NCBI GenBank assembly: GCA_017619815.1
Contig: JAFZRR010000064.1
Span: 1 to 7,972, forward strand
Source of the DNA: Bacilli bacterium
Lineage (GTDB): Bacteria > Bacillota_I > Bacilli_A > RFN20 > CAG-826
Reading direction: 5' to 3'
DNA length: 7,972 nt
A program made the position numbers and the translations under genes. Below the pieces are notes generated by a model that worked only from the letters and a program-made list of their open reading frames with translations, made no database searches and was not told the DNA's origin. Numbering within the stretch: the stretch's first letter is position 1; every line of letters begins with the position of its first letter. Positions 1-5,376 of the stretch are shown here, piece by piece.

Positions 1-244
1 ACGCGGAACCATTGAGGCCACTTGGTTCACTTATAGTGAAAAAGATAACGAATACACAATGAACGAAACTGGCCGCAACAAATATAGCTTAGATACCTGC
101 AAGATGAAGATTAAAGTGGAGGATGACAAAATTACCAAAATACATTTCAATTTCTCCACAAAGAAAGTTGAATGCTATGCGGACTTCACGGAGTTTGGAA
201 AACAAAACGTGAAAGCACCAGATCCTTCACAAATAATTGATTAA
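1..244 (+). CDS. 3' end of an unrecognised protein gene (5' truncated by window edge)
   Basis: The reading frame is open from base 2 to a TAA at 242-244, giving 80 C-terminal residues; the start lies outside the window. An in-frame ATG at 59 has no Shine-Dalgarno sequence before it and the frame stays open upstream, so it is more likely an internal methionine. The fragment is hydrophilic and looks beta-rich: alternating charged and hydrophobic residues (KMKIKVEDDKITKIHFNF) followed by VECYADF and a polar tail ending QIID. It has two cysteines and no membrane segment. I do not recognise the family; the C-terminal domain of a secreted protein or lipoprotein is one possibility but nothing here proves it. 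It is the only rightward gene left of 6764 and it converges on the leftward Nfu/tRNA-Gln unit, sharing the terminator just after its stop codon. Confidence 0.6.
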   Translation, partial: RGTIEATWFTYSEKDNEYTMNETGRNKYSLDTCKMKIKVEDDKITKIHFNFSTKKVECYADFTEFGKQNVKAPDPSQIID

Positions 245-273
245 AAAAAGAAGACCTCCAAAGGTCTTTTTTA
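243..273. terminator. Bidirectional intrinsic terminator between convergent units
   Basis: A perfect 7-bp stem, AAGACCT (251-257) with AGGTCTT (262-268), has a 4-nt loop. It is followed by a T run on the + strand (to 272) and preceded by an A run (243-249) that becomes a T run on the - strand. It can therefore end both the rightward gene finishing at 244 and the leftward tRNA-Gln finishing at 281. Confidence 0.85.
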
Positions 274-280
274 ATATACG

Positions 281-355
281 TGGCTGGGGTGACTGGGATC
301 GAACCAGTGAATGGTGAATTCAGAGTCCACTGCCTTACCGCTTGGCTACACCCCA
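281..355 (-). tRNA. tRNA-Gln (anticodon CTG)
   Basis: The 75-nt leftward gene folds as a full cloverleaf. The acceptor stem TGGGGTG pairs with CACCCCA, giving the U1-A72 pair typical of glutamine tRNAs. The T-arm is ACTGG/CCAGT around TTCGATC, and the 3' CCA is encoded (281-283). The anticodon loop CTCTGAA (319-325) places CTG at 321-323, reading CAG codons. Only 21 nt separate its 5' end from the Nfu stop codon, with no terminator between them, so it is probably processed from the Nfu transcript. A second glutamine tRNA (TTG) lies in the cluster at 3704-3778. Confidence 0.93.
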
Positions 356-376
356 GTATTAAGTGATATTATTATC

Positions 377-607
377 TTAATCCGCTAATCTTACTTCTAA
401 GACACCAGGAACTTCTTCTTGGAGAATAACTTCCACTAGATCTTTAATGTCATTATTTGCAAACATGCAATCCTGGCATGCGCCAATCATCTTCACATAG
501 ACAATTCCATCTTTAAAGGACTCAAATATGACGTCTCCGCCATCTTTCTGCAAGAAGTGTCTAATCTTATCTAATGTTGCAATAATGAGCTTCTCGGTGT
601 CATCCAT
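377..607 (-). CDS. Small NifU C-terminal-domain (Nfu) iron-sulfur protein
   Basis: This 76-residue protein is essentially a stand-alone NifU C-terminal domain. Proteins of this family hold a labile Fe-S cluster at a dimer interface and hand it to apo-enzymes in the cytosol. Visible features are the N-terminal helix with FLQKDGGDV (18-26), the beta strand DGIVYVKMIGAC (33-44) and the C44-x-x-C47 cluster ligands. The usual GCP after the first cysteine is replaced here by DCM. The C-terminal helix and VPGVLEV are also typical of the family. The ATG at 607 is the only sensible start. There is no Shine-Dalgarno sequence, and the leader predicted from the extended -10 box at 626-631 is only about 12 nt. 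The tRNA-Gln(CTG) follows after 21 nt with no terminator between. No other Fe-S assembly gene is in the window, so its partners cannot be named. Confidence 0.88.
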   Translation of the reverse strand: MDDTEKLIIATLDKIRHFLQKDGGDVIFESFKDGIVYVKMIGACQDCMFANNDIKDLVEVILQEEVPGVLEVRLAD

Positions 608-625
608 AATAATTTACCGGTAAAG

Positions 626-634
626 ATAATAGCA
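626..634 (-). promoter_or_regulatory. Extended -10 promoter of the Nfu / tRNA-Gln unit
   Basis: On the - strand, TGC precedes TATTAT (631-626), an extended -10 box about 20 nt upstream of the Nfu ATG. No good -35 lies at 16-18 nt; TTGTAA is 20 nt away. The predicted transcription start, near 619, falls inside the perfect 12-bp palindrome TTTACCGGTAAA (613-624). Confidence 0.5.
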
Positions 635-664
635 CACTCAAAATAAAATGTTTACAAATATGAT

Positions 665-694
665 AAAAAACCAACACAAGATTGTGCTGGTTTT
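665..694 (-). terminator. Intrinsic terminator after the choline-kinase-like gene
   Basis: On the - strand AAAACCAGCACAA (694-682) pairs with TTGTGTTGGTTTT (679-667) with one G-U pair, followed by more T. It begins 13 nt after the stop codon at 708 and lies just upstream of the Nfu promoter, separating the two units. Confidence 0.85.
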
Positions 695-707
695 ACTTTG
701 TAACAGT

Positions 708-1574
708 TTATTTAACTTCTTTTAAACCTTTATACGCATCCATTGCGTTATTAAAGAAGAATTCTGCGACCTTTAAGAAGTCAAAGCCGTGAACTTTACC
801 TTCTCCACGGAAATGCTTCGTAATCGCGACGTTATGCCACTGCAACGACACGAATATTCTCCATAAGTAGTATCTCTTTTTCTCTTCGATAGTGGGTTTG
901 CCGTTATAGTAGTCTACGAGCAACTCATATCCTTCGCTGACTTTACCATTTCCGAATGTGGCGATGTCGTAAATTGGATCATTGTTCGCCATGAACTCAA
1001 AGTCGATTAAGAAATAGTTACCGTTGATGTCTTTAACGATATTGCTCTTTTGGGCATCGTTATGGCATAAGACCAATTTCTGACTTTCTAAGAATTCTTT
1101 ATTATCGAAGATTTCCTTTCTTAACATTGGATATTCTTCTTCAAAATCATGACCGAATTCCTGAGCTTCGTTTTCGTAAGCGATAAATCTATCAAATGGA
1201 TGATAATCTGCGCGAGATAATTTACCGCTTTCATGCATCTTCTTAAGAAGATCTGCAACTTTCTTCGAATCATAAGAATCAAGCTTATCTAAAGAACTAC
1301 CTTCAATATAAGTATTAACTTTGATGCCTCTATTAACATCAAAATAAATGTTGTCACTTGTAAGTCCTAAATCAATAATGATTCTTTGATTATCTTTTTC
1401 TAACTGGCGATCAACCATTTCATTAGCTTGTTTTGTGGAAATATATAAAACATATTTTTCTTGGTAGTATTCCACGATAAAAGATTTATTCATCATGCCA
1501 CCGACAAGTGGTTTAACGATTTGACCTTCGCCTTTAAATACTTCGTTTAATATATCTAAAACTTCTTTTTCCAT
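708..1574 (-). CDS. Choline/ethanolamine kinase-like (LicA/APH fold) phosphotransferase
   Basis: A 288-residue protein with the aminoglycoside phosphotransferase/choline kinase fold. It has a nucleotide loop LVGGMMNKSF (23-32), the catalytic Brenner motif LCHNDAQKSNIV with H171, D173 and N178, and the metal-binding motif LIDFEFMANNDPIYDIATF with D191 and E193. The IDFE-x-N-x(2-3)-YDIA form resembles choline/ethanolamine kinases (LicA type) more than antibiotic-resistance enzymes. It would phosphorylate a small alcohol or lipid headgroup in the cytosol; the substrate cannot be read from sequence. I chose the ATG at 1574 (MEKEVLDIL). An in-frame ATG at 1592 would give 294 residues and may be used without a leader (see findings). 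A longer frame from TTG at 1610 overlaps the -10 box and is not credible. It follows the lipid operon but has its own promoter and terminators on both sides. Confidence 0.82.
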   Translation of the reverse strand: MEKEVLDILNEVFKGEGQIVKPLVGGMMNKSFIVEYYQEKYVLYISTKQANEMVDRQLEKDNQRIIIDLGLTSDNIYFDVNRGIKVNTYIEGSSLDKLDSYDSKKVADLLKKMHESGKLSRADYHPFDRFIAYENEAQEFGHDFEEEYPMLRKEIFDNKEFLESQKLVLCHNDAQKSNIVKDINGNYFLIDFEFMANNDPIYDIATFGNGKVSEGYELLVDYYNGKPTIEEKKRYYLWRIFVSLQWHNVAITKHFRGEGKVHGFDFLKVAEFFFNNAMDAYKGLKEVK

Positions 1575-1600
1575 AAGACATATATTAAACATATATGCCG

Positions 1601-1609
1601 ATAATAGCA
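1601..1609 (-). promoter_or_regulatory. Extended -10 promoter of the choline-kinase-like gene
   Basis: TGC plus TATTAT (1609-1601 on the - strand) is the same extended -10 core seen before the Nfu gene. The -35 region would fall inside the hairpin and T run of the preceding terminator, and no good -35 hexamer is present. The predicted transcript start is around 1592-1595. Confidence 0.5.
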
Positions 1610-1611
1610 AT

Positions 1612-1640
1612 AAAAAAGGACCACAAGTAGTGGTCCCTTG
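1612..1640 (-). terminator. Intrinsic terminator of the dagK-plsC operon
   Basis: On the - strand GGACCAC (1636-1630) and GTGGTCC (1624-1618) form a perfect 7-bp stem with a 5-nt loop, followed by six T (1617-1612). It begins 9 nt past the acyltransferase stop codon. Confidence 0.9.
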
Positions 1641-1645
1641 CTTTG

Positions 1646-2470
1646 TTACATTCTATCGATGTGCTCTTGCATCATCTTTCTGATGTGTTCGCTTAACGCC
1701 TTGGCAGGCATATCTTGATATTCTTCATAAGGAATAACAGCGATAACATCATATCTCACCTTGGTTGCCGCCCATGGCCATCTCTTATGGACCTTTGCGG
1801 TATTCTTTATCGCAGTGACAACGATAGGTGCTTTGGTGTGAATAGCGATATTGAAGACGCCTTCGTGGAATTCACCTAATTGATCGGTATCTTGTCTAGT
1901 ACCTTCTGGGAAGACACCAACGGAAGAGACATTATTTTCAATTAACCATGCTGCGCGTTTAAACGCTTCAAAGGATTGTAATTTATCATCTCTATCAACA
2001 GAGATATAGCAGAGTCCTGGCATCAATTGCTTGGCCACCGGAATCTTGCCATTTTCTTTTTTCATGATGAAGGCGATATCAAGTTTGCCATATTTATTGG
2101 TGATAACAAAGTTATCGAATTTACTTCTATGGTTACAAACAAGAAGGAATTTCTCGTGTGTAGGCATTTTATTGACGCCTCTATATTCCACCCAAATGTG
2201 CGCGTGGTTGGTAATAAATCTCGTTCCGGACATAAACCAGAATCTCGCCCATTTGCTGACGTGGTCATATGGTTTCTTTTGGTTGACGAATAAACCGGCA
2301 ATCCATTCAATTAAGAATAAGACACCGATACCCGCGATCCAGCCGGCCATATATAGGACGATTGGACGATAAAAGTCATACCATTGGGTGATGGCCCAAA
2401 AACCAAAGGGCATACATCCTAAAATGGCTAAACCCGCTCCACACAAGAAACAAATTAATTCTAAAAACAT
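1646..2470 (-). CDS. plsC: 1-acyl-sn-glycerol-3-phosphate acyltransferase (PlsC family)
   Basis: A 274-residue membrane enzyme that adds an acyl chain to lysophosphatidic acid to make phosphatidic acid, the precursor of membrane phospholipids. Acyltransferase block I is NHRSKFD (113-119, catalytic H114 and D119), block II lies around SVDRDDKLQSF (157-167), block III is FPEGTR (187-192) and block IV is APIVVTA (214-220). Two hydrophobic segments (about 3-27 and 34-61) anchor the N-terminus before the catalytic domain. The length is normal for a PlsC with an N-terminal membrane hairpin. The start follows the diacylglycerol kinase stop codon by only 8 nt with no recognisable Shine-Dalgarno sequence, so translation probably depends on coupling to that gene. 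The nearest downstream signal is a strong terminator. Family assignment is firm; acyl-chain preference is unknown. Confidence 0.92.
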   Translation of the reverse strand: MFLELICFLCGAGLAILGCMPFGFWAITQWYDFYRPIVLYMAGWIAGIGVLFLIEWIAGLFVNQKKPYDHVSKWARFWFMSGTRFITNHAHIWVEYRGVNKMPTHEKFLLVCNHRSKFDNFVITNKYGKLDIAFIMKKENGKIPVAKQLMPGLCYISVDRDDKLQSFEAFKRAAWLIENNVSSVGVFPEGTRQDTDQLGEFHEGVFNIAIHTKAPIVVTAIKNTAKVHKRWPWAATKVRYDVIAVIPYEEYQDMPAKALSEHIRKMMQEHIDRM

Positions 2471-2478
2471 AAATTATA

Positions 2479-3402
2479 TTATTCTGGGATAACTAATTTA
2501 ATCGCGCCTGGGACGCATTCAACTGTAAAGTTGTTGCCTTTAATCATTTCGCCATCAACACAGACGTCAAATTCTTTTGGAGAAACCATTTTGATTTCTT
2601 TAGCTCTCTTATAGACAATTTTCTTTCTCTTCTTGTCTAAGTGTTTACCTTTGGTATAGGTACCAATAATCATACCTAAACCTAAGAATGTCATGGTCTT
2701 TAAGACACAAACATCGATTAAACCATCGGTGTTGTCACTCTTTGGTGCGCATTTGAATTTACCACCGACATATTGGCCTTGGGCTAATGTCGCTAATAAC
2801 ATTTGTTTTTCATTGAGTTTTTCGCCATCTGCGTAAACTTCAATGTCATTGAAACGGCCATGTTTCATCGCATCATTCTTTAATGCGTAGTCATATGGAT
2901 CCACGCCTTTCTTTTTGGCTTTTTCTGGTAAGCCATTTTCTTTATAGAAGTTACCCATGGCACCAACGATGGCGTCAAAACCAAAGTTAATGACGTTAAT
3001 GGAGTACATTTCTTCTTTTAAATTTGGAGAAGATAATTTGCTTAAATCCACTGGAGAAGCTTTTGCTTCTTGGAGTTTTTTGAAATCCATGAATTTTTCT
3101 TTATCACCATAGATTTTCACAAAGTCATTTCCGGTTCCTACTGGGACAATCGCGAGTTCAGCGTTATCAAAACCAACTAAACCGTTTGCCACTTCGTGGA
3201 CTGTGCCGTCGCCCCCACAAGCATAGACTCTGACGACATCTTTATTCTTCTTTAAATATTCCTTTAAAAATGGAATAACACTTCTAGGACCTGTGGTTTT
3301 GTAAATTTCAAAATCAAGACCTTTAAAAGCATCATTAATTTTGTCTTCGAACTCTGGAGAAAAGTTTCCAGCATTGCCGTTAACAATGATTAAATGTTTC
3401 AT
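2479..3402 (-). CDS. dagK: Diacylglycerol kinase, DagK/YegS lipid kinase family
   Basis: A 307-residue soluble lipid kinase that phosphorylates diacylglycerol to phosphatidic acid. In Firmicutes such enzymes recycle the diacylglycerol released during lipoteichoic acid synthesis. Visible motifs are the N-terminal VNGNAG (7-12), the nucleotide-binding CGGDGTVHEVANGL (62-75), PVGTGNDF (87-94), INFGFDA (138-144), GGKFKCAPKSDNTDGLIDV (213-231) and the C-terminal VDGE (282-285), in family order and spacing. The length matches the family. The start is supported by GAGGT (3413-3409) with 7 nt to the ATG. It is the first gene of an operon with plsC, both products leading to phosphatidic acid. Other members act on sphingosine-like or undecaprenol-like lipids, but the diacylglycerol assignment is the most likely. 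Confidence 0.9.
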   Translation of the reverse strand: MKHLIIVNGNAGNFSPEFEDKINDAFKGLDFEIYKTTGPRSVIPFLKEYLKKNKDVVRVYACGGDGTVHEVANGLVGFDNAELAIVPVGTGNDFVKIYGDKEKFMDFKKLQEAKASPVDLSKLSSPNLKEEMYSINVINFGFDAIVGAMGNFYKENGLPEKAKKKGVDPYDYALKNDAMKHGRFNDIEVYADGEKLNEKQMLLATLAQGQYVGGKFKCAPKSDNTDGLIDVCVLKTMTFLGLGMIIGTYTKGKHLDKKRKKIVYKRAKEIKMVSPKEFDVCVDGEMIKGNNFTVECVPGAIKLVIPE

Positions 3403-3420
3403 GATAGTACCTCGTGTTTT

Positions 3421-3448
3421 CTTATATATAATATAAACTAATTTGCAA
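3421..3448 (-). promoter_or_regulatory. Probable promoter of dagK-plsC
   Basis: On the - strand TTGCAA (3448-3443), a 16-nt spacer and TATAAG (3426-3421) form a moderate promoter, followed by GAGGT and the dagK ATG at 3402. The spacer is very AT-rich and overlapping alternatives such as TATATT exist, so the exact -10 is uncertain. Confidence 0.4.
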
Positions 3449-3490
3449 ACGAAAAGAATATATCAAAATCTTACACACGCTTAAAAATGT

Positions 3491-3520
3491 AAAAAAACTG
3501 ACGATTTCTCGTCAGATTTT
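3491..3520 (-). terminator. Intrinsic terminator of the tRNA operon
   Basis: On the - strand CTGACGA (3515-3509), a GAAA tetraloop and TCGTCAG (3504-3498) form a perfect 7-bp stem followed by seven T (3497-3491). It starts 12 nt after the tRNA-Leu CCA end. Confidence 0.93.
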
Positions 3521-3527
3521 TGTAAGT

Positions 3528-3614
3528 TGGTGCCCGGGACCGGAATCGAACCGGTATGGTATCGCTACCGCAGGATTTTAAGTCCTGTGCGTCTACCTGT
3601 TCCGCCACCTGGGC
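3528..3614 (-). tRNA. tRNA-Leu (anticodon TAA)
   Basis: An 87-nt class II tRNA with a long variable arm. The anticodon stem CAGGA/TCCTG encloses CTTAAAA, giving anticodon TAA (3578-3580) for UUA codons. The T-arm is ACCGG/CCGGT and the encoded CCA is at 3528-3530. The acceptor stem GCCCAGG against CCCGGGC has one A-C mismatch, A5 (3610) opposite C68 (3536). It is the last gene of the five-tRNA operon, 6 nt after tRNA-Lys. Confidence 0.93.
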
Positions 3615-3620
3615 ATCTTT

Positions 3621-3696
3621 TGGTCACTCTCCGGAGATTCGAACTCCGGACCCCTTGATTAAAAGTCAAGTGCTCTACCGACTGAGCTAGAGAGTG
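3621..3696 (-). tRNA. tRNA-Lys (anticodon TTT)
   Basis: A 76-nt cloverleaf. Acceptor CACTCTC pairs with GAGAGTG, the D-loop region is AGCTCAGTCGGTAGAGC, the anticodon stem CTTGA/TCAAG encloses CTTTTAA (TTT at 3661-3663), the T-arm is CGGAG/CTCCG, and CCA is encoded. It is fourth in the operon. Confidence 0.95.
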
Positions 3697-3703
3697 AGTT
3701 TCT

Positions 3704-3778
3704 TGGCTGGGGTGGCAGGATTTGAACCTACGAGTGTCAGAGTCAAAGTCTGATGCCTTACCACTTGGCTACACCCCA
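3704..3778 (-). tRNA. tRNA-Gln (anticodon TTG)
   Basis: A 75-nt cloverleaf whose acceptor stem (TGGGGTG/CACCCCA) and D-arm are nearly identical to the tRNA-Gln(CTG) at 281-355. The anticodon and T arms differ. The anticodon loop CTTTGAC places TTG at 3744-3746, reading CAA codons and, by wobble, CAG. CCA is encoded. It is third in the operon. Confidence 0.95.
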
Positions 3779-3789
3779 ATCAACCTTAA

Positions 3790-3874
3790 TGGTGGGAGGG
3801 GGCAGATTCGAACTGCCGAAACCGGAGGTAACAGATTTACAGTCTGCCGCGTTTAGCCACTTCGCTACCCTCCC
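3790..3874 (-). tRNA. tRNA-Tyr (anticodon GTA)
   Basis: An 85-nt class II tRNA with a long variable arm, as expected for bacterial tRNA-Tyr. Acceptor GGGAGGG pairs with CCCTCCC, the anticodon loop CTGTAAA gives GTA (3838-3840), the T-arm is GGCAG/CTGCC, and CCA is encoded. It is second in the operon. Confidence 0.95.
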
Positions 3875-3896
3875 AGAATTGGGTTTTTGCGCAATG

Positions 3897-3972
3897 TGGT
3901 GGATGCTGAGGGGCTCGAACCCCCGACCTCCGCCGTGTAAAGGCGATGCTCTCCCAGCTGAGCTAAGCATCC
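3897..3972 (-). tRNA. tRNA-Val (anticodon TAC)
   Basis: A 76-nt cloverleaf. Acceptor GGATGCT pairs with AGCATCC, the anticodon stem TCGCC/GGCGG encloses TTTACAC (TAC at 3937-3939), the T-arm is GGGGG/CCCCT with a closing G-T pair, and CCA is encoded. It is the first gene of the operon, about 40 nt downstream of a strong promoter. Confidence 0.95.
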
Positions 3973-4012
3973 AACTGGAATCTTTCGCGCTTTCTAAAAC
4001 ATGCGCTTAATT

Positions 4013-4042
4013 AATATATCACTTATAAATATATATAGTCAA
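4013..4042 (-). promoter_or_regulatory. Strong promoter of the five-tRNA operon
   Basis: On the - strand TTGACT (4042-4037; 5 of 6 to consensus), an 18-nt AT-rich spacer ending in TGA, and TATATT (4018-4013) form the best -35/-10 pair in the window, with a TG extension. The predicted start near 4006 leaves a leader of roughly 34 nt (3973-4006) to be trimmed from tRNA-Val. Confidence 0.8.
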
Positions 4043-4045
4043 TTG

Positions 4046-4072
4046 AAAAAACGCCCAATTTTTTAGGCGTTG
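4046..4072 (-). terminator. Intrinsic terminator of the S1-pgi unit
   Basis: On the - strand AACGCCT (4071-4065) pairs with GGGCGTT (4056-4050) using one U-G pair, has an A-rich 8-nt loop, and continues into six T (4051-4046). It ends only 3 nt before the -35 box of the tRNA operon. Confidence 0.85.
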
Positions 4073-4095
4073 TTTTCTTTAAGAAACTATATTGA

Positions 4096-5376
4096 TTAAT
4101 AGCCTTTTTTACCAAGCAAATGGAACATGTTTTTCTTATAGATTTCCACACCTGGTTGGTTGAATGGATTGATATCTAATAAGTAAGCACTCATCGCACA
4201 GGCTCTCATGAAGAAATAGAAGAGATGACCTAAGGTCTTCGCGTCTAATTTATCTATATAGATAACATTACATGGAACTCCTCCGTCTTCAACGTGAGCT
4301 TTAAGTGTTCCTTCAAAGGCTTTTTGGTTAACGAAAGCAAGATCTTTACCTTCTAAGTAGTTAAGACCATCTAAATCCGCATCATCATGTGGGATTTTGA
4401 CATCGCTATTAGGTTCTAAAACATTGAGAATTGTTTCAAACAAAAGTGGTGTACCATCTTGAACGAATTGTCCTAAGGAATGCAAGTCTGTAGAGAATGT
4501 CGCACTGGCTGGGAATAAGCCTTTCTTTTCCTTGCCTTCTGATTCACCAAATAATTGTTTTAACCATTCACTGATTTGTGTCATTTGTGGTTCATATGTG
4601 ACATACATTTCCACTGGTTTACCGTGACGGAGCATATAGTCTCTGGTCACTGCATATCTATAACATGAGTTATTCTTTAAATCAGTATTGTCATAGGCTT
4701 CACGAGCTTCCGCGGCACCTTTAAGCATAGCTTCGATATCAATACCTGCAGCGGCAAGTGGGAATAAACCAACAGCGGTTAGCACGCTATAACGACCACC
4801 GATATTGCCTGGTAAGACATATGTGGCGTAACCTTCTTGGTTGCAAAGTGTTTTTAAAGCACCTTTTTCTTTATCTGTTGTGGCGTAGATTGCTTTCTTT
4901 GTGGCTTCTTTACCGATTTGTCTTTCGAGTAATTCTTTTAATAATCTAAAGGAAATACTTGTTTCAGTGGTGGTACCGCTTTTAGAAATAACGTTAATCG
5001 CGAAGTTCTTACCTTCTAAGTATTTTAAGACTTGGCTAACATAGTTAGGAGAGAATGTTTGACCCATGAAAATGATTTCAAGTTTGTCATCACTCTTCAA
5101 ACCATTAAGTGCTTCTAATGCACATCTAGCACCGAGATAAGATCCACCGATACCACAGACCACTAAGATATCAAAATGGTCTCTCACATATTTCGCATCT
5201 TCTAAAATTCTTTTAACTTCTTCTTTATCGTAATTAACTGGCCAATCGACCCAGCCTAAGAAATCATTTCCAGGACCGGTTTTTTCGTCGATCATTTTGT
5301 TAATTCTATTCACATCATTTTGATAGGAAGAAATAACTTCTTCTGTCATTTGATTATTAAGTTGTAATTTAATCAT
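4096..5376 (-). CDS. pgi: Glucose-6-phosphate isomerase
   Basis: A 426-residue cytosolic glycolytic enzyme interconverting glucose 6-phosphate and fructose 6-phosphate, of the shorter Firmicutes type. Visible are the GIGGSYLG loop (75-82), the sugar-phosphate-binding SKSGTTTE (131-138), signature 1 GNIGGRYSVLTAVG (190-203), glutamates in FGESEGK (278 and 280), catalytic histidine in TDLHSLGQ (298), and signature 2 with NQPGVEIYKKN carrying the C-terminal catalytic lysine (414/415). The frame is open 15 codons further upstream, but those residues (MDCHHARGSRGERRK) are unlike the family and come from the overlap with the S1 gene. The ATG at 5376 overlaps the S1 stop as ATGA, with AGGAG (5392-5388) 11 nt before it, so translation is probably coupled. 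A terminator follows at 4046-4072. Confidence 0.96.
   Translation of the reverse strand: MIKLQLNNQMTEEVISSYQNDVNRINKMIDEKTGPGNDFLGWVDWPVNYDKEEVKRILEDAKYVRDHFDILVVCGIGGSYLGARCALEALNGLKSDDKLEIIFMGQTFSPNYVSQVLKYLEGKNFAINVISKSGTTTETSISFRLLKELLERQIGKEATKKAIYATTDKEKGALKTLCNQEGYATYVLPGNIGGRYSVLTAVGLFPLAAAGIDIEAMLKGAAEAREAYDNTDLKNNSCYRYAVTRDYMLRHGKPVEMYVTYEPQMTQISEWLKQLFGESEGKEKKGLFPASATFSTDLHSLGQFVQDGTPLLFETILNVLEPNSDVKIPHDDADLDGLNYLEGKDLAFVNQKAFEGTLKAHVEDGGVPCNVIYIDKLDAKTLGHLFYFFMRACAMSAYLLDINPFNQPGVEIYKKNMFHLLGKKGY

Noticed and set aside
2027..2372. Overlapping open frames antisense to and out of frame with plsC
   Set aside because: Shadows of the acyltransferase gene; no family features, and plsC motifs account for the conservation.
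2473..2478. Perfect TATAAT on the - strand between dagK and plsC, as an internal promoter
   Set aside because: Transcription would begin inside the first codons of plsC, so it could not make a full message; probably AT-rich coincidence.
3753..4010. Open reading frames on both strands (3753-4010 + and 3758-3970 -) over the tRNA cluster
   Set aside because: They translate tRNA genes; five intact cloverleafs explain the sequence fully and no ribosome binding sites are present.
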